Origin: Pelomyxa schiedti
Taxonomy: Eukaryota; Evosea; Pelobiontida; Pelomyxidae
Length of the DNA: 38,213 bases
Assembly: GCA_020536535.1 (NCBI GenBank)
Contig: JAHLWZ010000607.1
Span: forward strand, 1,845-40,057
Direction: 5' to 3'
The position numbers and the translations under genes were made by a program. The stretch's first letter is position 1; every line of letters starts with the position of its first letter. The notes under the pieces were generated by a model. That model did no database searches and was not told the origin of the DNA. It was given only the letters and a program-made list of their open reading frames with translations. Positions 1 to 10,700 of the stretch are shown here, piece after piece.

Positions 1-998
1 CCTACAACACTGTTTTGAGGAACGTTTACGAGTTCTTGCCAACCAAGCCCGCCCCAAGTCCTCTACTGGGACAAACCAAAGAACTTGTAGATTCCCTGGA
101 AAGAGATTGCAACATACTGTTCAGTTCGGACAGAACAGAAATCATGCAGAACTCCCTTGCAGTATTTCAGCAATATTTATGCAGCAACGGAGCGCCTTCG
201 TAAACAGCTAAACTCTAATTACCGCGTTTAACGAGATTGCAAAAAAAACAGATGCGAGAATAGTATTCTACTTGAAGTCAACCGTGACTTGCTCACAAAC
301 CACTATGACCATGCCTTTGACCTGGTAATCTATTGCTTTTCCATCCTTGATTCTAAAACAAAATGTAGACACTCTCCCAACAAGACCTGGAACTTGTAGT
401 CTGGCTGTGCAGCACAATAGACATCACCAATGGAGAAGCCATGGTGTCCGAGCGGGCCGCTGTGCTGAAAAGCATGACGCAGCCCGTCCTACTGTCACTT
501 CTACAGCAACTGGCATTTGACCTATCATCCCACACTCTTCTGAAGGTGCCACTTATTCGACCACCCCTATCTACATACACATAATATATAGAATATATAG
601 AATGGCACAACCACAATCAAACACAAACAACAAACACACTCACCAACCAACAGATGTCATGGCTGATGCAAGTGATTGAGAGTATGAACCCGCAAGAGCC
701 GTGCACAATGCAATACGCACCGGACATACTTGACAAGCTGGCCGTGTCCCTCGCAGACACACGCCATCCCGTGGCAAAAAGCCTTCTCGTGGCCATACAG
801 AGCCTCATGTCTGCACTCAGACCAGTTGCTCTAACACCAACAACCGGCACCACACCAACAACAACAACATCATCAACACTTATCACACAGGCTCCACCTC
901 AGCAACAACATTCACAGGGAATATCGGGAATAGTACTACCCACCACAAACAACATAATGCCACTGCAACAGGCAACAGCGCCGACACAACGATTCTGA
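1..998 (+). CDS. EDC4: EDC4/Varicose-like mRNA-decapping scaffold, C-terminal part (5' truncated by window)
   Basis: C-terminal segment of an enhancer-of-decapping-4 homologue, the P-body scaffold that bridges DCP1 and DCP2 in animals and plants. Four exons were read: 1-199, 252-324, 369-545 and 654-998, separated by GT-AG introns of 52, 44 and 108 bp that all keep frame. The diagnostic piece is the segment reading QPVLLSLLQQLAFDL, followed by an S-H-T-L-L-K stretch, almost as in animal EDC4 C-termini. Just before it, HAFDL-TLSQQDLELVVWLC matches the conserved A-F-x2-A-L-S-x2-D-L motif of the alpha-helical C-terminal domain. The WD40 part must lie upstream of the window. The last 50 residues are Thr/Pro/Gln-rich. 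The join at 199/252 is the least certain, because a shifted frame around 185-225 also looks coding. The ATG at 654 is an internal Met, not a start. Confidence 0.82.
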
Positions 999-1135
999 AC
1001 TGAATGCAACAACAAAACATAAAATAAAAGAAAGAGGCCAAAACTCTCAAATTTTCTTGTTGTTCAACAAATACATGTTTTTTTTCATTTATTGTGGTAC
1101 AGTGTTGTTGTGATTTTGTTAAGTTGGGGGCCCTC

Positions 1136-1944
1136 CTATAGCACTGTAAGAGCACGGGCAAGCTCGTGGGCGTTATTGGATCCAATGATAAAGGGAGACC
1201 CAACTGTGCTGCGAACAAGCACACCATCTGACTCACCTGTGGTGTAGGCCCACATGTCATGAGTGCTATTGTACCTTATTCCATAGCCTCCCATTCTAAC
1301 AGTGTGGTTAGGGACAACAATTTTGGAAAATAGAGCATCCTTCATACTCAAGAGCGTTAATGGAAACGATGCGGGCTTCGGTTATAGACGTCAGAGGTAT
1401 GACCTTACCAGCACAACACAATGGAAAGAACGATACCCGTAGTACACCCTCCTCCACCTAAAAAAAAAAAATGAAATGTAAATGGAGCCGCGTGATAGAC
1501 TTCAATGGCACTGAAACAAAAACTGAAAGTGGTTACTTAGCATTGATAATATATATAATACAATATAATATAATATGATATAATGAATGTAATAGAAAAT
1601 TAAATAAGTGCAGTTCTAAACTGTAAATTTTAAAATCAAAGAGCCAAGGGGAGGCCGCCTGGTACCTTTGTTGTCAGCGTGGCCGCGAACACCAAGAGCC
1701 ACACGACGGCGGTCAGCCCGATGACGCAGCCGCCGACGGCGCCAGTCACGCCCCGCGTGTCCGGCGCGGAGACGACCACGACGGCGACCACCACGGCCAC
1801 CTCGGCCGCGATCGTGACGCCGGCGACGGCCCACAACCACCACTGCCGGAACCGCTGCCGCTCAACAAACGACACGTCAAACACACCGCGGTGCGGTGGC
1901 TGTTGCTGGTACCACACGTCGATCCCGCTGCCCCCGCCACTCAT
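1136..1944 (-). CDS. Two-TM membrane protein with bacterial-type PH domain
   Basis: Three exons: 1944-1666, 1457-1348 and 1295-1136 (introns of 208 and 52 bp; the second has a CTAAC branch site), giving 182 residues with frame kept throughout. Residues about 35-90 hold two hydrophobic helices separated by a short Asp/Arg-containing turn. The last 90 residues form a bPH-like beta domain, with VLRVSFFPL, a KVIPL strand, MGGYGIRYN, then a W-A-Y turn and a final FIIGSNNAHELARAL helix. Bacterial membrane proteins with the sequence pattern Y-G-G-W-G-I-R, W-A-Y-x and I-G-T-D-x-P-x-x-L-A-x-A-L are the closest family known to me. Function in that family is largely unknown. It is transcribed divergently from the C9orf72-like gene (254 bp between the ATGs) and convergently with EDC4. 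The start is the first ATG upstream of the TM pair. The first intron is unusually long for this window and is the weaker join. Confidence 0.75.
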
Positions 1945-2198
1945 CCACTGATCTTTGTTTTTTTTTTTAATTTGTAATTTCAACAAACTCAAAGCGACGT
2001 ATGGATCTGGATCTCGTTTATCACAAGCAGGGGAGTTAATCACTGTATTCCAAAACCTGAGGAGGTGGATCTGTGACGGCATAGATGCACAAACAGTCCC
2101 TAGGCACAAGGAGGAAGGAGGAAACGGCCAAATCAGTCTCAATGTCCAAATGTGAGCAAAAGGAACTCTTTTTGAGAAACTAAAGAACAAAGAAAAAA
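1945..2198. promoter_or_regulatory. Shared divergent intergenic region
   Basis: This 254-bp gap separates the start codons of two divergently transcribed genes, so it should contain both promoters. It holds a poly-T/poly-A run near 1957-1966 and an A-rich stretch just before the + strand ATG. No recognisable TATA box or other named element was seen. The call rests on position only. Confidence 0.4.
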
Positions 2199-5145
2199 AT
2201 GCCTGGAGCCGAAACCGTGACGATGGAGTCGGCACTATCACCCACTAACAGATCGACATCAACGCCCCTCAGCATCACCGCACGCCGCACCTCTTCGTCC
2301 GCGATCTCCTCGTCCCCAAGCCCCCTCACAGTCCAACAGTCCCAGTCCCAGTCTCAGTCTCAGACCCAGTCCCAGACCCTTAGGGCTCAGTCTCCCAGCC
2401 AAATTCACCAACAGGTCGTGAGTCAGCAGCAACTGCCGTCAGTGACGTCACCCAACCCGACCAACGACGACTACGGCCTGCTCAAGGTCTATTGGGCGTG
2501 CATCGTCGAGCACCGCCTCGATACCGAGTCGACGTCGCCCAACACGACGCCGCCGTCGTCCCCGCCTCCCATAATCCACGTCTCGGCGACGGCTGCCTCC
2601 CCGGCGGCCGCGTCGTCGGCTTCCGCGCGCGTGAGCGGTGGGAATTCCGGTGGGACGGTTTCGCATTATGGGAGCGGTGGTGGGGGTGGTGGTGGGACTG
2701 TGACTAATAAAAGTGGTGCTGGAATATTGGGAAAGCAAAACACTGGAATTCCTGGAAAGAATGGAACTGGTGGTTCTGGTGGTTCTAATGTGGCAAGTAC
2801 ACCTTCTTCTGGTTCACCGTTGGTCTCTGCACAGTCTGTTGCAAATTCCGGCAGTTCCGGCAGTGGAGCTGCCTCCGCTTCGAATTCCTCTGGGAACTCT
2901 GTTGGTGGGGGTGCAAGTTCAGCTGTGAGCAGTGCTGCTAGCGGTGGAACCTCTGCGCATTCGAATGCCAGTGGGGCAGTTGCTCCTCCTCCAAGGACAG
3001 GCGTATTTGTGCCAATGGGAGATGTCACCAAGAACTCCACATCTAAAGTGAGGGCAACTGTTGCCAGCACTACTCCCAGGAGAAGCTTGACTGCTCCTGT
3101 AGGTATCCACTTTCATGCTTTGCTTTTGCATATAATTTTGGGCTGACCTTAATTTAGTGCGGGTAACACGAAGAATGAAAAGGTATGTATCACTGTAGTG
3201 GAAACTTTTTCTTAATATGGTGAAGGCCGCGTTTCGCGCCCATAGAGAATAATACCTGGATCAGTACAATTCAACTGTCAATGTACTCGAGCAGTTTGGG
3301 GCCACACCTTGCTGAGGTGTATTCAGTTTTTTGATGGCATATTTTTCCTGTGAACTAAAACTCTCCACCAAAAAGGCCTGGAGAGGCGTAGAGGAATTCT
3401 CAGAGGAGATGCAACAATTTTTTGTAATTGCAGCACTAGCCGACTGTGTGCAGGTGCTAGAATTTAATGGTGATGACGTAAACAGTGGATTGCAGTTGAA
3501 GCTCATTGTTTTACCAACTCGTGAGCACACTTTTTTTTTTATTTTATTTTTTTTTCCTTCTGAACTTCACTTTCAGAGCATTTCTTGTGCTCCGTGACTT
3601 TTACTGCTATGGTGCAAGGTTCTGGGAAAATATGTGCACTTACAATTTTCGCCAGACAGGAATATCTTCCTAGATTTCTAGAAGTTTATCCCAGAGCCCT
3701 TGATAGTGTGTATATTTGGCACTTTTTTTTTAAGGAACTAAATTGTCACACTAGGACTTGGCGTGGCCGCTTGCCGGCTATGCCTATTGATATCTCAGGT
3801 TAACAATTCTTTTTTCCCCTCTACAGCACTTACTTAGAGCAGGATTCGGACACGACTCTTCAGATTCACAAAGAAATTGAGGCAATGTGCACAAGCCTCA
3901 ATGTACTTATGTTATGCATCATACCATTACCCAGCTCTCCTCACTCGGATCTGAACACTATCACCAATCTTTGGGGTGCTGACTTTGTTTCCCTGTATGT
4001 TCTTCGCTCGTCTACAAAGAGTAACCCCTCACCAGAGCTGTCACATCGCATTTGCAGACTATGTGTTGCACTGTAGTTATTGGTGACATGAAAGAGCACG
4101 TTAATATGGTACTCCAACTCCCATCTAACAAACTAATATCATCAGTTTGTAAACGCCCTCTCTATATTCGAGGATGATACACAGAGGGCCAAGTCCAGCC
4201 TTGTTGTTGATAAAAGACCTTACTCTCCTGACGTAAAGTCTTTTCCATCTTTACCATTTCTAATGCTTGCCAGCTACTGTTACAAGGTGTAGTTGGCTCA
4301 GCCTCACAAATTACTGATGACCTGCTTTTCCAAAGTCCACTTCCAACAACTGTTATTGATCTCAAGCAAATCACCGTTACACAGGTCTATACCTCACCTT
4401 ATTTACTCCTCTCAGCGCCAGTAGGTTGCAGGATTTCACATTTTTAAAAAACGACAAAAGGATCATATCAAAGCGGAAGTGGAAAAATGCCTCCCTTATA
4501 GCAACATACCAATACCAGTTACTGTTGCCACCGGCGGACCTAATGCCGTTAACGCTGCAAATGCAGCCAACGGTCTCCAAGCCGAATATGTGGCTGATAG
4601 AAGGTAAATTGGCGGCAATCTCCATTCCGTTCTCACCATCCAATAGGGAGCCCTTGAATTCTCCTTCATTAATTTGCTCGAGCTTGGTAACCAACATGAT
4701 TTACGAGCTGCACGATTTGCCGTAGTACGTGCCACTCTCCTAACTGTTAGTTAATAACATCCCCAAGCCATCTCCAGCCGGCTGTTGTACACAATTGGAT
4801 GCACTTATTTTCCAGATATGCCGTCACACTAGTTCTGCTGGCAAATAAGCTACAGTATTTAATTCTACTAAATATGGACCGCATACTGATTCTCCACCAG
4901 ACCTACAGCAACAACATCCTCTGATGGGATGTTTAAAAAGATATGCGCTGGGCTCAACCTCTCGGAGGCTGATGCTATTGTAATTTTGGCAGTTGCCGGT
5001 ACTCACCTCATTCTACACTCTAAAAACAAAACTCTCCCAAATCACTCGATCCTGATTTTTCTTACCAGAAAAAATATCGCCGGGTATACACCTTCACATC
5101 TTTGGAAATTGGTATGAAATACATTCCGTTAGTGCACAAAACTAA
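2199..5145 (+). CDS. C9orf72-like: C9orf72-like DENN-module protein with long low-complexity N-terminal extension
   Basis: Homologue of C9orf72, a DENN-fold protein that in animals pairs with SMCR8 in autophagy/lysosome GTPase regulation. Exons solved by frame and GT-AG: 2199-3102, 3158-3182, 3226-3316, 3376-3520, 3577-3705, 3755-3798, 3840-3994, then from 4036 on. The first 300 residues are Ser/Gln/Gly-rich with a (SQ)n tract. The homology then runs in family order: a longin strand ending in S-S-S-L-G-P-H-L-A-E-A-W; LQLKLIVLPTQHFLCSVTF; a RALDRLGVA helix; AVTSHLQTMCCTVVIGD (C9orf72 has SSHLQTCGCSVVVG); a segment VNMFVNALSIF; a P-L-P-T-T-x-I-D motif; and the terminal AVAEKISPGIHLHIFG, matching the family's A-L-A-E-K-I-K-P-G-L-H. 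The stop is TAA at 5143. Exact joins between about 4600 and 4930 remain uncertain. The end-to-end motif order makes the family call strong. Confidence 0.88.
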
Positions 5146-5298
5146 CTACGCATGCAGTGTCACCATTGAAGACAACTTTGTTGCCATCTTTGATGGCTTT
5201 GTATGAGAACACAAATGTATTTTTTAACTACTTTTTTTTTTCAAAACCCCTTTTATAGCTCGTAAACAACGAAGGTACATCATTAAGGAAAAATCTAA
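5146..5298. other. 3' flank of the C9orf72-like gene, with tRNA terminator
   Basis: Noncoding 3' flank. The run of five A on the + strand at 5289-5293 reads as TTTTT on the minus strand, 5 bases beyond the discriminator base of the minus-strand tRNA gene, which is the usual RNA polymerase III terminator. Another T run near 5230-5240 may belong to the 3' end of the C9orf72-like transcript. Confidence 0.5.
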
Positions 5299-5370
5299 TG
5301 GCCCCGCTCAGAATCGAACTGAGATCAAGAGAGCCAAAATCTCCCATACTAACCATTATACTACGGAGCC
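5299..5370 (-). tRNA. tRNA-Gln(UUG): tRNA-Gln (anticodon UUG)
   Basis: On the minus strand the sequence folds into a full cloverleaf of 72 nt including the discriminator A. The seven-base acceptor stem GGCTCCG pairs with CGGGGCC (one G-U). The D arm carries AATGGTTAGTA. The anticodon stem GGAGA/TCTCT encloses the loop TTTTGGC, giving anticodon TTG (reads CAA, glutamine). The T arm is CTCAG-TTCGATT-CTGAG. No intron and no encoded CCA are present. A TTTTT terminator follows. Internal A and B boxes are intact, so the gene is probably functional. Confidence 0.93.
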
Positions 5371-5593
5371 AGAACACATACAGCAAAAGCATTTCATCCC
5401 ATGCGGTGCTGGGTTCTTTGTTCAGCAGAAATTCCGAATTCCACGAAGTAGATCTCTCAGAAGTTCTCTTCCTTGTGTTGCTTTTTCGGGAACATAAGAA
5501 AAATAAAAAAAACAAAGAGGCAACCACGCAAGCGATGGCCGGTATGTTCGTCGTTTTTGCGACCCAGATCTACGCATAGTAATATACGCCTAC
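5371..5593. other. Intergenic, upstream of the WW/RPEL gene and the tRNA
   Basis: About 220 bp between the 5' end of the minus-strand tRNA and the ATG of the + strand WW gene. Short open frames cross it, but none shows recognisable protein similarity. It probably carries the WW gene promoter. Confidence 0.35.
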
Positions 5594-7598
5594 ATGTCTA
5601 CGCCGTTACCAATAGTGAAGCGCCATTCTAACGTCGTTCACAATTTTTTTTTAAAAAAAAAAAAAACATCCTCAGACGCACCGCCGTTACCCCCACGTTT
5701 ACCGCCGAGACAAACGACAACGACACCTGCTCCAGCGCCGTCGCCCGAGCCGACGCCTGACAGAACGTCGCTTACAGCCTCGAAGCACCATTCGTCTCAT
5801 TCCCACCACTCGTCCTCTCACGGCAGCAGCGGCAAACACAAGTCGTCCTCCTCTCACTCCCATCACTCCTCCTCGCACCATAAATCCAGCCACTCCTCCT
5901 CACACAAAACCTCGACCTCTCCAAAGCCGGATGACAACGCTGCCGAGAAGACGGGCACAGAATTGGCAAATGAAGAGACGGCGGATAAGAGTGAGAGTGA
6001 GAGTGATGAGGGAGAAAATGAGGAACAAGAGCAGCCTGAAACCTCCACACCAGCAGAAGAACCCCTTCCTGAAGGCTGGGAAACGAGGATAGAGCCTACC
6101 ACGAAAAAGACCTATTACATCAACAAAGCACTCAAGCTAACGCAGTGGAACAGGCCTGTAGGTGGTGGCTCGAGCTCTGGGTCATCTGGATCCTCAGACC
6201 CCGCTGCAAGCCGCGACAGGACCCTTTCCAGATCAAGCATTGATAGTGGAAATGAAGACGTCTGCATTTGATGTCTTCTTTTGCATGTTGCTAACTTATT
6301 CCTTCTAGTTACCTCCAGGATGGCAAGCTACACTTGATAAGAATACAGGAAAGGTGTACTACTACAACAAAATTGAGAAAAAAACTCAGTGGACAAAGCC
6401 TGTTTCTGACACACCTTCAAAGTGTATGACAAGAGTCCAAAGTAATCCAAGTTAACTTCTTACAGCTCCGACACCAAGTATTAATAGTCCCGCTCCTCCC
6501 GCTTCGACACCGCCACTGTCATCTTCTGGCGCGTTTATGCCGCCTCCACCACCACTGGTTACGGAGAAAGGCAGTGCAGAACTTCTTGCGTCACTTACTT
6601 CAACTCCTGTTATGGCTTCCAAACCCACAACAGCTGCAGTTGTTGCAAAGAAGCCAGGTTTAAAGACCAGTGCCGTGAAGAAATCCTCTCGTGATGAAGA
6701 ATTTGATGAGAGCCAGAGTCACGCCAAACAAAACAAAAGCACTATCAAGTCGGTTCTACACACTTTCTTGTCTAAGAGGTTGTCTCTAAGTCTATTGCTT
6801 TCTTCTCTAACCCCGCCAAAAGACCAACCAAGCAGCAGCTGGTGGAAAAACACATTCTTGCCGATGATGGTACGTCAGCGAGCACCACCCCTACCTCAAG
6901 TGCTCCTCCACCATCACATCCCCCAACGACTGCTCCACCAGCTCAAGCCATGCCCCCAGCAACTCCGCCACCAACCCAAACAATCCCACCAGCAGCTCCC
7001 CCAATGCTGTCAACTCCAGCAGCCAAAACACCAGCCGCCAAACCGCCTGCCAGTACTCCACCACCCCTTCTTGCCACTCCAATGGCATCAGTACCAGCGG
7101 CCAAGCCGGCATTACTTGCTACACCTGAAACAAAACCAGTTGAGAAACAGCCTGAAAAACAAGAAGATAAGGTAAAGCCAAGAGACCAAAACAAGCACAA
7201 ACAAACAAACAAAAACAGGAGGCTTTACCGCCAGGCTGGTCTTCCGTCAAGGACCCCACATCGGGTAAGGTATATTATTACCACAAAGCTACCAAGGTCA
7301 CATCTTGGACAAAGCCTCAATGTTAGTACCAAAATTACTTCCATCAAACTAACTTGTTCTCTCTTCCATGCTTTCCTTCACCGATACAGTTGAAGAGGTA
7401 AAATTCACACAACCGAATTTACAAATAAATAACGCGCCTACTCAGGGACAACCAGCACCGGCAGCACCCCCAGCCCCTCCAGCCGCCGCCGGAGGGCTGC
7501 CACCAGGATGGAAAGAAGTTGTGGACAAGACTTCTGGAAAGACTTACTTCTACCACAAGGAAACAAAGAAGACCCAGTGGACTCGCCCAACAGAGTAG
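5594..7598 (+). CDS. Four-WW-domain protein with RPEL-like actin-binding motif
   Basis: Six exons, all joins in frame: 5594-6259, 6309-6423, 6466-6778, 6823-7171, 7219-7321 and 7390-7598, giving 584 residues. Introns are 49, 42, 44, 47 and 68 bp. There are four WW domains (two Trp/aromatic anchors each). WW1 lies at about residues 160-190 (LPEGWETRIE to TQWNRP). WW2 starts exon 2 (LPPGWQATLD to TQWTKP). WW3 fills exon 5 (LPPGWSSVKD to TSWTKP). WW4 is at the C-terminus (LPPGWKEVVD to TQWTRP). Between WW2 and WW3, across the exon 3/4 join, is LHTFLSKRPTKQQLVEKHIL, which fits the RPEL actin-binding motif except Gln for the Glu of R-P-x3-E-L. The N-terminus is Pro-rich, then Ser/His-rich with an acidic patch. 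It is probably an adaptor that links Pro-rich ligands to actin. The poly-A tract in exon 1 encodes Lys residues and could hide an unseen join. Confidence 0.85.
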
Positions 7599-7760
7599 AA
7601 TCCGGTTGTCCATGTGTTTTCATAACTTGTTATCACTACAATCACATCACCATCGCTATCCAACTACAGGAAAAAACAAAACCCTCTTCATTAAGCCCAT
7701 TGGTTTCTTTTCCTTCTCCTTCTGACATATGTCAAATTAATGTGTTGTAACTACACAAAC

Positions 7761-10700
7761 TCAAGCTATCATCAAGAGGTCCAGACAATAAGACCTAGCA
7801 TCACTAGCAGAGAGTGCATTGACTTCCACAATAGCATCAGAGTACAACTCCTCAATTGCGGACAGCAGAGAAGCTGCATTTGAGCTATCTATGTTGTTAC
7901 CTGTACCGGCCACTTGTAACAGAGAAGGGTAGTCATCAGGGTAGTATGTTCCCCACATGCTATCAAGTGACTGTAGTGAATGTCAGCATTTATTGGTGGT
8001 TTTTGTTTCTAGTGTGTACGGTAATGTTTTGGTTTGCCTATGTGGTTTGTGAGAAATAAGTGTGAACCTGTTTTGCCATTTGCGCAATATGAACTTTCCG
8101 CTGGTAGTCATTTAGAAGGAAGGCTTGGTTTGTTGGTCCGGAAAGTGTGACAGTGATAACAGTAGTCTATGTAGTTGCGTTAGTGGCTTCTAGAAGTGGG
8201 GTGGCTAGTATATTTTAACTATCACATTTAAGAGAAGAATAAAAGGTAACCTGTTTGATTGATATTCCGCTGTCGAGAGTAACAACAACAGCGCGGATTG
8301 TACCATCGTAGTTCCATTGGTTAGTTGAAGTTCCTCCTTCTGGTATTGCAACACCGTTAACTGTTACCTATTTCTTTGGGTTGGTTCTCTTACGGAAATG
8401 AAGCTAAAAGAGACTTGTGAAGCTGGAAGAATGGACATGAATGTGATTTCATATGTGCGGGTTGTGGGCATCTCGGAAAACCTGGTGTGAGCCGGAATTA
8501 GTTGTGGGAGTTACAGTAATCAATGGTACCCTTGCCCAGAAGCCGGATTGATTGTAAATGAGAATGTTGTCCAGGATGAAAGTTGGAAGTTCAACAGCGT
8601 AGTGTAGTAAGAGCCAGATTCATACCTTGGAATTGTTTGTTTGTGTAGTATTCCACATACGGTAGCCATACCCACTTGTCAGGCCGTCGTCATCATAGAG
8701 TGTAAATGAAGTCTGCTCCCCTGGTGACGTACCAGCAACAAAAACAAGGAATCTAGTGGCATAAGTATTCAGAATTTTTGTGTTCCTACCTAAGTTGACT
8801 TGCAGTATCTGGTGCCCTTCCAATTACATCACTTTTATCAAGCACCTTCATCGGGATAATGGACCCTGATCTGGCATACACAGGGACTTCACTTAAAAGG
8901 AATTGTCGGATAATTGTTTGTGGCCCCTACATCTGGCTCAGATTTGATGTCAAATAAGAAGGGAGCTTACAACAAATAGTTTTCCTGTATACCATTCAAC
9001 CCAATTCCCTGGGGGAATCCAAAATTCCTGGGTCAGGTAAACGAATGAAGGAATAATTCATTGGGTAGGTACATCAGTAGCAATTTGGTTGGCATCACCA
9101 GCAGAAGTGATGGGGTTAACAATGAAGTTGTCCCCAAATAAATATTCATTCTGAAGTGTTTTTAGTTGAGAAAAAACAAGGAAGCTTTTTCTAGACCTGG
9201 AATGTATAAGCTTCGGCGTATTCAGGCCATTCATAGTACACGGGGTGTTCAATTGCTACACTTGTGGAATAAGCTTTCCAGGCTAAGGATTATTATCACC
9301 AGGGAAATTATTGTTTCATTGTGCCGTGCCTGAGGAGTAAATATAAGGGAGAAGCATAGACCGCAGTTGCATGGCCTCTCTCATTATCTTGAAGTAGTCA
9401 TAGGAGTATCTTCAAAATAGAGTTACAAACAAGATGGAAAATGGAGAAAAGCTACAGCCAAATTTCTCGGTAATAGTGCTTGTCACAGTGAGTTCGCATA
9501 ACAGGGGAGAACAACCCCCATTGCACCCATCTTGTATATAACTCACCGTCTGGTTGGCCTACATGACAAATAAATCGTCGGTAAGAGGCAGCACCTCTGA
9601 AGATACCTGAAAATCCTCCTAAATCATGACTCCAGGAGAAGCCAACGTTTGCTGCTGATGTTGTGAAATAGGGTTGGAAGGCAAGAGAATCCCACGTAGT
9701 ATCAACGTCACCTGGAACGGAGTGAGAAAAAAAAAAAAAAAAGATAGATTGGTAATTTATACCAGAAAACCCTATTTGGCGGTACCTGGAAGAACTCTGT
9801 TAGAGGCGTGCCAAAGTACCTGAGGGTGTAATACCTGTGATTGCCAATTCCTCCCCACCGCGCCATCAATAAGCCGCGGTCAGTTGCAGACCACCACTGC
9901 GGGGAAGTGGAAAATATGTAATTCACCCAGATCGTTGGATTGACACCTTTTTGCCTGATTAATTTTCATCCACTCATAGGAAGGAAAGAACCAGGATATA
10001 CAAGAGCTTCTCCCTGTTGGTAATCGACCCACCAATAAGAAATACCCTGCTGTCTAATGGGGTCTAATACGATGCCAAAGAAATTTGTGCTGAACACTTT
10101 TTCTTCAGGTGCATATCTTACAAGGTGTTAGACAGTCTCAAGAAAATATATGTAGCACCTCACAGTGTCATTCGTCGATGGGTCTAAACCCATGGCATCA
10201 CACATTTCAACATATTTTTGTTCGACGCATTGTACTCCTCTGTCAGGATGATTGTTCAGTGTGAGATGCAAGCCATTATCACTGGCCCAGCTTATAAAAC
10301 GATCTGGATCATTCCACAGGTTTGTATTCCAGGTAAAAGCTGTAAGGATATGAGTGTCTGCGAAGTTATTCTATGAGAAACCTGTCCAGGGGTCGAAAAC
10401 GGGGTTGCAGTATGTTCTGTGATGATGGTATAGGACATGCCTAACAGCCTTAAGGTAACACTTCTAAGTGCAATGCATACCAGTCCATGTCAAGCACGAG
10501 AACATCAAGTGGGATAGAGTGTTCCTGGTAACCTTGTTTGATTATTGTCATTCTCTCATCAATTTCATTGTATCTGGTGACACTGAGGGTAACTCCAGAA
10601 CTACGGGGCAAGCATACGCAAACCATCTGCTGTATTGGACACCGTATGTGTATCTTGGTATCATTGGAATAGGACCGCTTATGAGAGTCAGATCGTAGAT

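Noticed and set aside
2448-3131. Long antisense frames opposite the C9orf72-like N-terminus (Arg/Pro-rich)
   Set aside because: They are shadows of the GC-rich Ser/Gly coding exon, with no splice logic or domain.
3100-5145. Pseudogene or frameshifted remnant, because frames seemed broken
   Set aside because: Removing 40-60-bp GT-AG introns restores a continuous C9orf72-like reading with conserved motifs in order.
5228-5579. Protein-coding frames across 5298-5579
   Set aside because: They overlap a complete tRNA-Gln gene and show no similarity.
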